A stretch of 64,000 nt of DNA from Isosphaera sp. (GTDB lineage: Bacteria; Planctomycetota; Planctomycetia; Gemmatales; Gemmataceae), in assembly GCA_013822345.1 (NCBI GenBank), contig PNKH01000006.1:1-64000 (forward strand). The letters are read 5' to 3'. The notes below the pieces were generated by a model, which saw only the letters and a list, made by a program, of their open reading frames with translations, made no database searches and had not been told where the DNA came from. Positions 10,248 through 18,474 of this stretch are shown in pieces (the first letter of the stretch is position 1; the number at the start of each line of letters is the position of its first letter). The translations under genes were made by a program, and so were the position numbers.

Positions 10248-10375
10248 ACCAGCACCTCCGCGGACACCCCGTCACCGACCCCGATCCGGCGGGGCCTCTC
10301 TTCCTGCCCCCGCGGGCACGCCGGTTGCATCGACCCACAGCCGGGCGTCGGACGTGACGCCCGGAGGTGCCCCGC

Positions 10376-11458
10376 GTGACCGCCCCACCCCGCCCCGAAC
10401 CCGACTGGGCCCGTCTCGCCGCCCTCGCCGGGCTGACCGTCGTCGCCCTGTACGTCTGCTACCTGCTGCTCGCCCCGTTCCTCCCCGCCGTCGCCTGGGC
10501 GGTCGCCCTGGCCGCCATGGGGCTGCCGCTCCACCGCCGGTTGCGCCGGGCCGTCGGGAGCGAGAACCTGGCCGCGGCGGTCAGCACCGTGGCGGTGGTG
10601 CTGGTGATCGCGGTGCCGACCGTGCTGGTCGCCGTCCGGATCGGGCACGAGACCCGCGGGGCGGTCCGGACGGTCCAGGAGCAGGCGGCCGACGGGCGGC
10701 TGCGGGAGACCGTCGCCCGGCTGCCGGGGGTCGGGGGCCTGGCGGCCGAGCTCGACCCGGGCGAGGTGGAGCGGCAGGCGCGGGCGGCGCTGGCCGAACT
10801 CGGGCGGCGGTCGTTCGGGGTGATCGAGGGGGTGACCGGGGCGGCCCTCCAGGCGCTGACCGCGGTGTTCGTCCTGTTCTTCTGCTTCCGGGACCGGCAC
10901 CACCTGCTGGCCGCGGTGGGCCGGCTGCTGCCGCTCCCCCCGGCGGACGCCGAGCGGGTGATCGACCGGGCGGACGGGGCGATCCACGCGACCGTGTACG
11001 GGACGGTCCTCACCTCGGCCCTGCAGGCGACGACCGGCGGGCTGATGTTCTGGCTGCTCGGGCTGCCGGCCCCGGTCCTGTGGGGGGCGGTCATGTTCGT
11101 CCTCGGCGTCCTCCCGTTCGTCGGGGCGTTCCTGGTGTGGGTGCCGGCCGCGGCGTTCCTGGCCGCCGACGGGCGGTGGGGGGCGGCCGCGGCCCTGACC
11201 GGGTGGGGCCTGGTGATGGCCGGGGTGGTGACCAACGCCGTGTACGCCTGGGTGGCCGGGGACCGGATGAAGCTCCACCCGGCCCCGGCCCTGCTCGCGT
11301 TCATCGGCGGGCTGGCCGTGTTCGGCGTCTCCGGGATGGTCCTCGGGCCGTGCACCCTGGCCGTCACCGTCGCCCTGCTCGAGGTGTGGCGGCACCGCCT
11401 CCCCGGCGGCGCGCCGGTTGCAACCGTCGCACCCCCGTCCGCGGCCGCCGGGCGGTGA
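10376..11458 (+). CDS. AI-2E family transporter (PerM-like membrane protein)
   Basis: GTG at 10376 is chosen because GGAGG lies eight bases upstream; an in-frame GTG at 10367 overlaps that site. The 360-residue product has an N-terminal pair of hydrophobic helices (about 15-65), a central amphipathic region and a C-terminal block of helices typical of the AI-2E/PerM/TqsA family. That family exports or equilibrates small solutes, including autoinducer 2 in one studied member. The C-terminal P-G-G-x(4) cluster is proline- and alanine-rich and probably cytoplasmic. Substrate is unknown. Confidence 0.85.
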   Translation: MTAPPRPEPDWARLAALAGLTVVALYVCYLLLAPFLPAVAWAVALAAMGLPLHRRLRRAVGSENLAAAVSTVAVVLVIAVPTVLVAVRIGHETRGAVRTVQEQAADGRLRETVARLPGVGGLAAELDPGEVERQARAALAELGRRSFGVIEGVTGAALQALTAVFVLFFCFRDRHHLLAAVGRLLPLPPADAERVIDRADGAIHATVYGTVLTSALQATTGGLMFWLLGLPAPVLWGAVMFVLGVLPFVGAFLVWVPAAAFLAADGRWGAAAALTGWGLVMAGVVTNAVYAWVAGDRMKLHPAPALLAFIGGLAVFGVSGMVLGPCTLAVTVALLEVWRHRLPGGAPVATVAPPSAAAGR

Positions 11459-11520
11459 CCCCGCGCGGGGTTCCGCTTCTCCCGACGCGCCGCCCGACAC
11501 CCGAACCCCGGAGCCCCCGC

Positions 11521-12303
11521 ATGGCCGCCACCTTATTGTCCGTCGCCGCCAAGTCGGCCGCCGGCCGCGACTCCGCCGTCGCCCGGGCCGTGGACGCCCT
11601 GCCGCAGGTGCGCACGAACCTGAGCAGCCCTGAGCGGTGGGTTTCGCTCGCCGCCGGCGGCGCCCTGTTCGGCCTCGGGTTCGACGGCCGGGGGCCGGGC
11701 CTGCTGTCCTGCCTGGCCGGCACCTACCTGCTGTACCGGGCCGCGACCGGGAACTGCCTGGCGTACCAGGCCCTCGGGTTCAGCACGTCCGACGCGACCG
11801 CCCCGGCCTCGGTCATCGCCGCCGAGCACGGGACCCGGGTCGAGCACGTCGTCACGGTGATGAAGCCGGCCGACCAGGTGTACCGGTTCTGGCGCGACTT
11901 CGAGAACCTGCCGCGGTTCATGACCCACCTGGTCGACGTGGACACGACCACCGACGGCCGGTCCCGGTGGGTCGCCAAGGGGCCGCTCGGGCTGCAGGTC
12001 GAGTGGGAGGCGGAGCTCCTCACCGACACCCCGAACCGGGTGATCGCGTGGAAGTCGGTGGACGGGTCGGACGTGGACACCGCCGGGTCGGTGCGGTTCA
12101 CCGACCTGCCGCACGGCCAGGGGACGGAGGTCCGGGTGGAGCTAAAGTACGACCCCCCGGGCGGGAAGGTCGGGTCGGCGGTGGCCCGGCTGTTCGGGGA
12201 GAACCCGGACCGGCAGGTCCGCGAGGACCTGCGGCGGTTCAAGCAGATCCTGGAGACCGGCGAGACCCCGACCACCGAAGGGCAGCCGCACGGGCGGCGC
12301 TGA
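11521..12303 (+). CDS. SRPBCC-domain protein with N-terminal membrane segment
   Basis: The 260-residue protein has a hydrophobic DUF2892/YgaP-like region at about residues 40-90 (LSSPERWVSLAAGG, GTYLLYRAATG). It is followed by an SRPBCC/START-like domain (VEHVVTVMKPADQVYRFWRD to the C-terminus), the fold of cyclase/dehydrase and ligand-binding proteins. In other bacteria such proteins are found near alcohol dehydrogenases and stress genes. Here the next gene is a zinc alcohol dehydrogenase. The palindrome at 12316-12397 lies between them. Confidence 0.8.
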   Translation: MAATLLSVAAKSAAGRDSAVARAVDALPQVRTNLSSPERWVSLAAGGALFGLGFDGRGPGLLSCLAGTYLLYRAATGNCLAYQALGFSTSDATAPASVIAAEHGTRVEHVVTVMKPADQVYRFWRDFENLPRFMTHLVDVDTTTDGRSRWVAKGPLGLQVEWEAELLTDTPNRVIAWKSVDGSDVDTAGSVRFTDLPHGQGTEVRVELKYDPPGGKVGSAVARLFGENPDRQVREDLRRFKQILETGETPTTEGQPHGRR

Positions 12304-12315
12304 ACCCCACCCCCG

Positions 12316-12397
12316 TTTAGCCGCGACGCGGAGTCCTCGGAGCGGAGCGCGGGGACGCGCCCGCGCTCCGCTCCGAGGACTCCGCGTCGCGGCTAAA
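12316..12397. repeat. Palindrome, family B copy 1
   Basis: Arms of about 37 bases open with TTTAGCCGCGACGCGGAGTC and close with the complement. The core AGCCGCGACGCGGAGTCCTC is shared with copies at 23960-24037 and 59044-59122. The element lies between two genes on the same strand. Confidence 0.9.
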
Positions 12398-12417
12398 CTT
12401 CACCCGGAGACACCCCG

Positions 12418-13587
12418 ATGCGAGCCCTGTGCTGGCGCGGTCAGAAGAACGTGGCGGTCGAGCGGGTGCCCGACCCGAAGATCCTGAACCCCCGCGACGC
12501 GATCGTCCGGATCACCACCACCGCGATCTGCGGGTCCGACCTCCACCTGTACGACGGGTACATCCCGACGATGAAGGCCGGGGACATCCTCGGGCACGAG
12601 TTCATGGGGGTGGTGGAGGAGACCGGGCGGGGCGTGACCCACGTCCGGAAGGGCGACCGGGTGGTGGTCCCGTTCACCATCGCCTGCGGCGGGTGCTTCT
12701 TCTGCAAGCGCGAGCTGTACTCGGCGTGCGACAACTCGAACCCCAACGCGGAGGTCGCCGACACCGCCTACGGGTACGGGGGCAGCTCCCTGTTCGGGTA
12801 CTCGCACATGTTCGGCGGGTACGCCGGCGGGCAGGCCGAGTTCGCCCGGGTGCCGTTCGCCGACGTCGGCCTGTTCAAGGTGCCGGCCCACCTGCCGGAC
12901 GAGAAGGTGCTGTTCCTGACCGACATCTTCCCGACCGGGTACATGGCGGCGGAGAACTGCAACATCCACCCCGGGGACACGGTGGCGGTGTGGGGGTGCG
13001 GGCCGGTCGGGCTGTTCGCGATCAAGAGCGCGTTCCTGCTCGGGGCACACCGGGTGATCGGCATCGACTACGTCGAGGGCCGGCTCCGGATGGCCCGGGA
13101 CCTGTGCGGGGCGGAGGTGGTGAACTTCGAGAAGGTCGACCTGTACGGGTGGCTGGACGACAAGACCGGGGGCCGCGGCCCGGACGCGTGCATCGACGCG
13201 GTCGGGATGGAGGCGCACGGGACGAACCTGGCCGCCGTGCTCGACCGGGTGAAGGCGTTCGCCCACCTGGCGACCGACCGCCCGCAGGCGCTGCGGCAGG
13301 CGATCATGGCTTGCCGGAAGGGCGGGACGGTGTCGATCCCGGGCGTCTACGGCGGCCTGCTCGACAAGCTCCCGATGGGGGCGGCGTTCGGCAAGGGGCT
13401 GACGTTCAAGATGGGCCAGACTCACGTCCACAAGTACGTCCCGAAGCTGCTGGCGCGGATCGAGAAGGGGGAGATCGACCCGTCGTTCCTGATCACCCAC
13501 CGGTACAACCTGTCGGACGCCGCGGAGGCGTACCACCGGTTCGCGACGCAACAGGACGAGTACGTCAAGGTGGTGCTGAAGCCGTGA
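12418..13587 (+). CDS. Zinc-dependent alcohol dehydrogenase, formaldehyde dehydrogenase-like
   Basis: The 389-residue MDR-family enzyme shows the catalytic-zinc ligands in TAICGSDLH and GHEFMG, and the structural-zinc cluster [15 protein letters not shown]. The NAD-binding motif is GCGPVG. The long insertion and the [11 protein letters not shown] segment resemble glutathione-independent formaldehyde dehydrogenases and related zinc dehydrogenases. It probably oxidises an alcohol or aldehyde in the cytoplasm. The exact substrate is inferred from family resemblance only. Confidence 0.87.
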   Translation: MRALCWRGQKNVAVERVPDPKILNPRDAIVRITTTAICGSDLHLYDGYIPTMKAGDILGHEFMGVVEETGRGVTHVRKGDRVVVPFTIACGGCFFCKRELYSACDNSNPNAEVADTAYGYGGSSLFGYSHMFGGYAGGQAEFARVPFADVGLFKVPAHLPDEKVLFLTDIFPTGYMAAENCNIHPGDTVAVWGCGPVGLFAIKSAFLLGAHRVIGIDYVEGRLRMARDLCGAEVVNFEKVDLYGWLDDKTGGRGPDACIDAVGMEAHGTNLAAVLDRVKAFAHLATDRPQALRQAIMACRKGGTVSIPGVYGGLLDKLPMGAAFGKGLTFKMGQTHVHKYVPKLLARIEKGEIDPSFLITHRYNLSDAAEAYHRFATQQDEYVKVVLKP

Positions 13588-13636
13588 CGGGGCGGGCGGG
13601 GGCGGGCCAGGTGGCCGGGGATCTCGGCAGGTAGTG

Positions 13637-13933
13637 CCCCTCACCCGCCGGCGGCGAAGCGCCGCCGCCGACCTCTCCCCAGCGGGGAGAGGTGGGGGCC
13701 GCCGTACCCCTCCCCACGCGTCCGAACCCGGGAGCTTCCGAGAAGGCCCGAGGCCCCCACCTCTCCCCGCTGGGGGGCTTTGCACAACGGTTCCGGACCG
13801 GGCAATCTGGGTCGAGTTTGCGGGACGCCGTTTAACGACTTACGGCGCCCTCCGACCCAAAACCGGCCACCGTTGTGCAAAGCCCCGCTGGGGAGAGGTC
13901 GGCGGCGGCGCTTCGCCGCCGGCGGGTGAGGGG
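13637..13933. repeat. Large compound inverted repeat, family C copy 2 (gene-free 13588-13980)
   Basis: The left half CCCCTCACCCGCCGGCGG with ACCTCTCCCCAGCGGGGAGA is mirrored on the right by GCTTCGCCGCCGGCGGGTGA. The centre (13701-13752) contains no open frame of note. The right half is split by the MITE-like element at 13776-13884. Confidence 0.85.
13776..13884. mobile_element. MITE-like element with 9-bp target-site duplication
   Basis: The 109-base element has terminal inverted repeats GGCTTTGCACAACGG and CCGTTGTGCAAAGCC. It is flanked by identical 9-base sequences CCGCTGGGG (13767-13775 and 13885-13893). Removing the element and one flank restores an uninterrupted CCTCTCCCCGCTGGGGAGAGG dyad, which shows that the element moved into an older palindrome. 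It has no coding capacity and a visibly higher A+T content than its surroundings. A parent insertion sequence with these ends must supply the transposase. Confidence 0.85.
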
Positions 13934-13980
13934 GAACCACCTGACGAGGCGCCAGGGGCGTTCCCCGGCGGGAGGTCGGG

Positions 13981-14613
13981 GTGAAGGCGTTCGAGGCCCC
14001 CGAGTGGGCGCAGGTGTTCGTCCCCGACGCCTCCCTGGTGGAGACGTTCCTGCGGGCGTCCGTCGTCTACCTGTCCCTGCTCGTCCTGTTCCGGGTCATC
14101 CTGAAGCGGCAGAGCGGGACGATCGGGCTGCCGGACGTGATGCTGGTGGTGCTGGTGTCGGAGTGCGTGTCCCCGGCCCTGACGGCCCAGGCGAATTCCG
14201 TCCCGAACGGGCTGGCCGCCGTCCTCGCCCTGCTGTTCTGGAACTTCGCCCTCGACCGGGCGGCCGCCCGCTGGGCCTGGCTCCGCCGGCTCCTGGAGCC
14301 GCGACCGGTGCAGCTCGTCCGGGACGGGGAGCCGCTCCGGGAGAACATGGCGGCCGAGGGGATCACCGACGACGAGCTGGAGGCCCAACTCCGCGGGCAG
14401 GGGATCGACGACGTCGGGAAGGTGAAGGCCGCGTTCATCGAGTCCGAGGGGACGGTGAGCGTGATCCCGAAGGCCGACCCGCCGCCGGCCGAGCTGTCCG
14501 CCGCGATCGCCCGGCTGGTGGCCGCCGCCGAACAGGCGTGGGCGGCGGCCGAGGCGGCGCGGAAGCTGCTCTCCCGTCTCCCGCCGCCCGCACCCCCGGG
14601 GTCCCCGCGATGA
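13981..14613 (+). CDS. DUF421 (YetF/YcaP-type) membrane protein
   Basis: GTG at 13981 is preceded by GGGAGGTCGGGG. The 210-residue protein has three hydrophobic helices in the first 90 residues (YLSLLVLFRVILKRQSG and following). A soluble domain comes next, with PVQLVRDGEPLRENM and an IEGTVSVIPK-like strand, as in the DUF421 family. The role in the family is poorly defined; some members affect the envelope and sporulation. The C-terminus is helical and Pro-rich. The stop overlaps the next start (ATGA), so it is co-translated with the SDR gene. Confidence 0.85.
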   Translation: MKAFEAPEWAQVFVPDASLVETFLRASVVYLSLLVLFRVILKRQSGTIGLPDVMLVVLVSECVSPALTAQANSVPNGLAAVLALLFWNFALDRAAARWAWLRRLLEPRPVQLVRDGEPLRENMAAEGITDDELEAQLRGQGIDDVGKVKAAFIESEGTVSVIPKADPPPAELSAAIARLVAAAEQAWAAAEAARKLLSRLPPPAPPGSPR

Positions 14614-15482
14614 GCCAGCAGAAGGAGCCGAAGGGTCCGCTCCCCGCCCAGAGCCAGCCGAAGCCCGGCCTCGACTCGGCGATGGACCCGAAGCCGCGGT
14701 TCATGGCCCCGATGTACAAGGGCGCCGACAAGCTGAAGGGGAAGGCGGCGCTGATCACCGGCGGGGACTCGGGCATCGGCAAGGCGGTCGCGGTGCTGTA
14801 CGCTCGGGAGGGGGCGGACGTGGCGATCGTGTACCTACCCGCCGAGCAGTCGGACGCGGAGGAGACGAAGCGGGCGGTCGAGGCCGAGGGGCGGAGGTGC
14901 GAGCTGATCCCGGGCGACGTGAAGGACCCGAAGTTCTGCCGGGACGCGGTCGAGAAGACGGTGGCGGCGTTCGGCCGGCTCGACGTGCTGGTGAACAACG
15001 CCGCCTTCCAGGAGACGAAGGAGAAGCTGGAGGACATAACGGACGAGCAGTTCGACACCACGTTCCGGACGAACATCTACGGGTACTTCTACCTGGCGAG
15101 GGCGGCGGTGCGGTACCTGCCGAAGGGCGGGGCGATCGTGAACTGCGGGTCGATCACCGGGCTGGAGGGGAACAAGACGCTGATCGACTACGCGAGCACC
15201 AAGGGGGCGATCCACGCGTTCACCAAGTCGCTCGCCCAGAACCTGATCGACCGCGGGATCCGGGTGAACTGCGTCTCCCCGGGGCCGATCTGGACGCCGC
15301 TGCAGCCGGTGTCGAAGCCGGCGGAGAAGGTCGCCGAGCACGGGGCGAAGACCCCGCTCGGCCGGCCGGGGCAGCCGGAGGAGGTGGCCCCGGCGTTCGT
15401 GTTCTTCGCGTCGGAGGCGGACTCGAGTTACATCAACGGCGAGATCCTGACGCTGCTCGGCGGCGAGGTCCGGGCCGGGTGA
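14610..15482 (+). CDS. SDR-family oxidoreductase, YhdF/GsiB-associated type
   Basis: The 290-residue protein has an N-terminal extension (about 45 residues, with MDPKPRFMAPMYKG), then TGGDSGIGKA for NAD(P) binding, NNAA, the catalytic serine in CGSITG and the YxxxK pair in YASTKG. This long-N-terminus SDR subgroup is often linked to general stress and includes glucose/ribitol-type dehydrogenases. It overlaps the DUF421 gene by four bases and is followed by a small gene, so the three probably form one transcript. Confidence 0.88.
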   Translation: MSQQKEPKGPLPAQSQPKPGLDSAMDPKPRFMAPMYKGADKLKGKAALITGGDSGIGKAVAVLYAREGADVAIVYLPAEQSDAEETKRAVEAEGRRCELIPGDVKDPKFCRDAVEKTVAAFGRLDVLVNNAAFQETKEKLEDITDEQFDTTFRTNIYGYFYLARAAVRYLPKGGAIVNCGSITGLEGNKTLIDYASTKGAIHAFTKSLAQNLIDRGIRVNCVSPGPIWTPLQPVSKPAEKVAEHGAKTPLGRPGQPEEVAPAFVFFASEADSSYINGEILTLLGGEVRAG

Positions 15483-15495
15483 GGGAGGTGGCGGG

Positions 15496-15720
15496 ATGAG
15501 GGCGAAGGCCGACCAGACGGACCCCGGGGAGTCGCACTGGACGCACGCCGACCCGGCGGGTCAACCGCCGCGGGACCAGGTGATCAGCCTGAAGCGGATG
15601 GTGACGGAGGCCCGGACGCGGCTCGGGGCGGGGGTGACACCGGAGCAGGTGGCGGCGGAGCTGCGGGCCCGCGGCATCGACACCACCGCGGACGCCGTCC
15701 GCGGGGTGTGGGACGGATGA
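15496..15720 (+). CDS. Small conserved-looking protein of unknown function
   Basis: This is a 74-residue frame with a GGAGGTGGCGGG ribosome site just before its ATG. It contains a helical stretch (ISLKRMVTEARTRLGAGV) and a second (TPEQVAAELRARGI) that reads like a helix-turn-helix. It ends exactly where a palindrome begins. No family is recognised. The close spacing (13 bases) suggests it is the third gene of the DUF421-SDR operon. Confidence 0.6.
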   Translation: MRAKADQTDPGESHWTHADPAGQPPRDQVISLKRMVTEARTRLGAGVTPEQVAAELRARGIDTTADAVRGVWDG

Positions 15721-15721
15721 T

Positions 15722-15781
15722 ACGAGCCCGCGGCGCGAGCAAGGGCTTTGGCCCCTGCCCTTGCTCGCGCCGCGGGCTCGT
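15722..15781. terminator. Palindrome filling a convergent gene gap
   Basis: Near-perfect arms (ACGAGCCCGCGGCGCGAGCA and complement) with a short loop fill exactly the 60 bases between the stop of the small plus-strand gene and the stop of the macrodomain gene. The position fits a bidirectional terminator. Confidence 0.7.
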
Positions 15782-16248
15782 CACCCTTCGGGTTGGAACT
15801 CCTCGTAGACGTACACCGTCCCGGCCCAGTCCGCGAAGGCCGCCTCGATCAGCCCCTTCACCCTGTTCCACGACAGCCCGCCGTACCCGGCCGCGATCCG
15901 CGGCATCGCCACCGACGCGAGTCCGGCCGCGTCGGCCGCCGCGCGGGCGGCCCGCAGCGCGGCCTCGACCGCCGGGTACGTCGCCCCGCGGCCGGGCCGC
16001 GGCTGGGTGCCGAGGTTCAGCACCGCCGGCTTCCCGGCCTCGCGCCACAGGAATGCGTCCCCCAATCCGAACTCCGGCGGGTCGGCTTTGCACCGCCGCC
16101 GGTACTCGGCGAACATCTCGGGGTAGCGCTCGCGGAACCCGACGGCGATCCCCGCCCCCATCGACCCGGCGCAGTTGCACCCGTGGGCGAGGGCGTCGGC
16201 CCCGAACCGGTTGGCGAACAGGTCACCGGCGACGTACTCGATCGGCAC
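15781..16248 (-). CDS. Macrodomain protein (ADP-ribose binding or hydrolysis)
   Basis: GTG at 16248 is chosen because GGAGG lies seven bases upstream; a longer frame from 16368 would read across the promoter of the divergent gene. The 155-residue product is a single macrodomain. VAGDLF opens the fold, CNCAGSMGAGIAVGFRERYP is the adenosine/diphosphate loop, and NLGTQPRPGRGATY and AGYGGLSWNRV follow. Such proteins bind or remove ADP-ribose or hydrolyse ADP-ribose phosphates. The residues expected for ligand contact are present, so it is likely active. Confidence 0.88.
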   Translation of the reverse strand: MPIEYVAGDLFANRFGADALAHGCNCAGSMGAGIAVGFRERYPEMFAEYRRRCKADPPEFGLGDAFLWREAGKPAVLNLGTQPRPGRGATYPAVEAALRAARAAADAAGLASVAMPRIAAGYGGLSWNRVKGLIEAAFADWAGTVYVYEEFQPEG

Positions 16249-16346
16249 GCGAGAACCTCCGCGGGGGGTTGGGTCTCCTTCCCACATCGACCAACAGTCG
16301 CCGCCGACATCGGGCGGCACCATGTCGGTTGCCGCGGAGGTACGAG

Positions 16347-17132
16347 ATGTCCGATCGACCGGTCGCACTCATCGGGTTGGATCGCGCCGAGGTGGACGAG
16401 CTGAAGGCGCGGGTGGGCCGGCCGGTGGTGTCGTTCCCGATGCTGCCGAAGGTGCAACTGCGGGCGGGCGAACTGTACCTCGCCCGGGTCGGGACGTGGG
16501 ATTGGACCGGGCCGGTCGGGAAGGTCGTGTTCCACGGCATCTTCGAGGACGACCTGCCGGCGATCACCGCCCTGGCCCTGTGGGGCGGGCCGTGCCTGCC
16601 GAGCGGCCGCGGGCTGCTCGACACCCGCCCGCGGATCGCCAACCTCGCCCGGGTGCGGCGGGTGTCGCGGTTCGCCGCCCTGCCCCGCGGGTTCGCCGAC
16701 GGCACCGTGTTCCCGGCCGACGTTGGGACGGTGGCGAAGTGGGGCGAGTGGCACTGCGGCGAGGGGAAGGAGCGGTGCGACGGCGACCGGCCGACGACCG
16801 AACCGACGCTGTTCGAGCCGTTCGTGGACGGCGAGGCGGTGCGGGTGACGGCGGTCGGCGACGCGCTGTTCCAGGTGCGGCTCGGCGGGGACGGCTGGAA
16901 GAAGTCGATCCACCACCCGTCGGCCGGCCCGATGCCGCTGAATCCCGTGCTGGCCGACGACGTGCGGCGGATGCGCGACCACTTCGACCTGGCGGTGTGC
17001 GCCGCGGACTACATCGTGGCGGCGGACGGGACGCCGCACCTGCTGGAGCTGAACCACGTCCCGAACGTGACCGAGTTCCCGGAGGTGCGGGCGGCGTACC
17101 TGGACCACACGGCGACGTGGGTCGAGGGATAG
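16347..17132 (+). CDS. ATP-grasp domain protein
   Basis: The ATG follows GCGGAGGTACGAG. The 261-residue protein has a weakly conserved N-terminal half. Its C-terminal half shows ATP-grasp features: LFEPFVDGEAVRV, a glycine-rich strand, DLAVCAADYIV, and the metal-binding LLELNHVPN, in which the E and N residues match the Mg-ATP ligands of RimK-like enzymes. It probably ligates a carboxylate to an amine or thiol; the substrate is unknown. It is divergent from the macrodomain gene with only 98 bases between, so the two may share a control region. Confidence 0.75.
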   Translation: MSDRPVALIGLDRAEVDELKARVGRPVVSFPMLPKVQLRAGELYLARVGTWDWTGPVGKVVFHGIFEDDLPAITALALWGGPCLPSGRGLLDTRPRIANLARVRRVSRFAALPRGFADGTVFPADVGTVAKWGEWHCGEGKERCDGDRPTTEPTLFEPFVDGEAVRVTAVGDALFQVRLGGDGWKKSIHHPSAGPMPLNPVLADDVRRMRDHFDLAVCAADYIVAADGTPHLLELNHVPNVTEFPEVRAAYLDHTATWVEG

Positions 17133-17148
17133 GATTCGCGCCAACAGC

Positions 17149-17209
17149 GTCCGAGCCCGAGCGCGAGCGAGGGGCCGCGCTCGACCCTCGCTCGCGCTCG
17201 GGCTCGGAC
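17149..17209. repeat. Palindrome between ATP-grasp and GT87-like genes
   Basis: Arms open GTCCGAGCCCGAGCGCGAGC and close with the complement around a GC loop. It starts 17 bases after the upstream stop, so it could end that transcript. The GTCCGAGCC edge is also seen at 47131-47193. Confidence 0.8.
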
Positions 17210-17241
17210 CCGCCTGCCCCGAACGCGCTCTATGCTGCGGC

Positions 17242-18474
17242 ATGAGCCCCCGCCGCGCCGTCACCCTGCTCGCGCTCGCGGCCGCCGCCATCGTGATCGC
17301 CGGGCAGGTCCGCGCGCTGCTCGCCGACCCGACCGTCTGGCCGCCCGACGACGTGATCGAGTACTGGGCCGCCGCGAAGCTCACCCTCGCCGGCGAGAAC
17401 CCCTACGACCCCGCCAGGCTCCTCCCCCTCCAGCAGGCCAACGGCCGCGACACCGCCGACGCGGTGATGATGTGGAACCCGCCGTGGGCGCTCGCCGTCG
17501 TCCTGCCGCTCGGCCTGTTCCCGGCCCGCGAGGCACAGCTCCTGTGGCTCGCCGTCAACCTCGCGGCCGCCGGGTTCTGCGGCGACCGGCTGTGGCGGCT
17601 GTGCGGCGGTAACCCGGACCGGCGATGGGTCGGGTGGGCGGTGGTGCTCGCGGCGCTGCCGACCGCGTTCGCCCTGCAGGCCGGTCAGATCGGGCCGCTG
17701 CTCCTGCTCGGTGCGGTCCTGTTCCTCGACTTCGAGCGTCGGGGATTCTACTTCGCCGCCGGCGCCGCCACGGTGCTGCTCGCGGTCAAGCCGCACCTCG
17801 CGTACCTCGTGTGGGCAGCGATCCTGTGCCGGGCCGTCGCCACCGGGAATTGGCGGACGGTCGTCGGCGGGGCGGTCGCCGGCCTGGTCTGCTCCGCGGT
17901 CCCGGTGCTGTTCGACCCGCACGTCTGGCGCCAGTACCTCGACGCCCTCGGCAACCGGCCGCCGGCCCAGTGGCTGTCCCCAACGCTCGGGACGGTGCTG
18001 CGGCTCGGGCTCGGCGAGGGCCGGTTCGGGCTGCAGTTCCTGCCGGTCGCGGCCGGGTTGGCGTGGTTCGCGTGGCACTGGTCCCGGCACCGCCGTGACT
18101 GGGACTGGGGCGAACAACTCCCGCTGCTGCTGCTCGTGTCGTTCGTCACCGCCCCGTACGGGGCCTGGCCGTTCGACATGGTCCTGCTCCTCCCGGCGGC
18201 GGTCCGGTTGGTCGCGGGACTGGAGCGCGGCCGTCCCGGCCGCGCCACCGACGGAACTCCTTCCGCCCCGGATGACCCAGGTTCGCGACGGCCCCCGGTA
18301 CGTGGTGCGGCCGGGACGGCCGCGCTCCAGGGGCTCGTCGCGGTGAACGCCGGGTGCCTCGCCCTGAACCTGCTGAAGGTCAGCTCGTTCTGGTTCCTGT
18401 GGGTGTCGCCGGCCGTCCTCCTCCTGTACGCCGCCGGCACCCGCGAGCCCCAACCCCGCCCGGAGGCGGCATGA
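17242..18474 (+). CDS. GT87-like (DUF2029) mannosyltransferase-type membrane protein
   Basis: The 410-residue polytopic protein has the DUF2029/GT87 signature early: PPDDVIEYWAAAKLTLAGEN and PYDPARL, after an N-terminal helix. Eight to ten hydrophobic helices follow. Family members transfer mannose or arabinose from polyprenyl-phosphate sugars on the outer face of the membrane. Residues about 327-363 are encoded by an in-frame palindromic insertion (18220-18330) that adds a polar Gly/Arg/Pro loop between membrane helices. The stop overlaps the next start by four bases. Confidence 0.82.
   Translation: MSPRRAVTLLALAAAAIVIAGQVRALLADPTVWPPDDVIEYWAAAKLTLAGENPYDPARLLPLQQANGRDTADAVMMWNPPWALAVVLPLGLFPAREAQLLWLAVNLAAAGFCGDRLWRLCGGNPDRRWVGWAVVLAALPTAFALQAGQIGPLLLLGAVLFLDFERRGFYFAAGAATVLLAVKPHLAYLVWAAILCRAVATGNWRTVVGGAVAGLVCSAVPVLFDPHVWRQYLDALGNRPPAQWLSPTLGTVLRLGLGEGRFGLQFLPVAAGLAWFAWHWSRHRRDWDWGEQLPLLLLVSFVTAPYGAWPFDMVLLLPAAVRLVAGLERGRPGRATDGTPSAPDDPGSRRPPVRGAAGTAALQGLVAVNAGCLALNLLKVSSFWFLWVSPAVLLLYAAGTREPQPRPEAA
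18220..18330. repeat. Palindromic element inside a reading frame (37 codons)
   Basis: Perfect 24-base arms (CTGGAGCGCGGCCGTCCCGG and onward, with complement at 18307-18330) bound a 111-base unit, a multiple of three. The host frame is kept, adding a low-complexity Arg/Gly/Pro-rich segment to the membrane protein. The structure matches the intergenic palindromes, but this copy lies inside a gene. Confidence 0.85.

Noticed and set aside
13637-13933. CRISPR-like array
   Set aside because: The repeats are inverted pairs, not regularly spaced direct repeats with unique spacers. No cas genes are present.
15784-17132. Minus-strand continuous frame joining the macrodomain gene to the ATP-grasp region
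   Set aside because: The strong GGAGG at the GTG of 16248 and the ATP-grasp motifs on the plus strand show two divergent genes.
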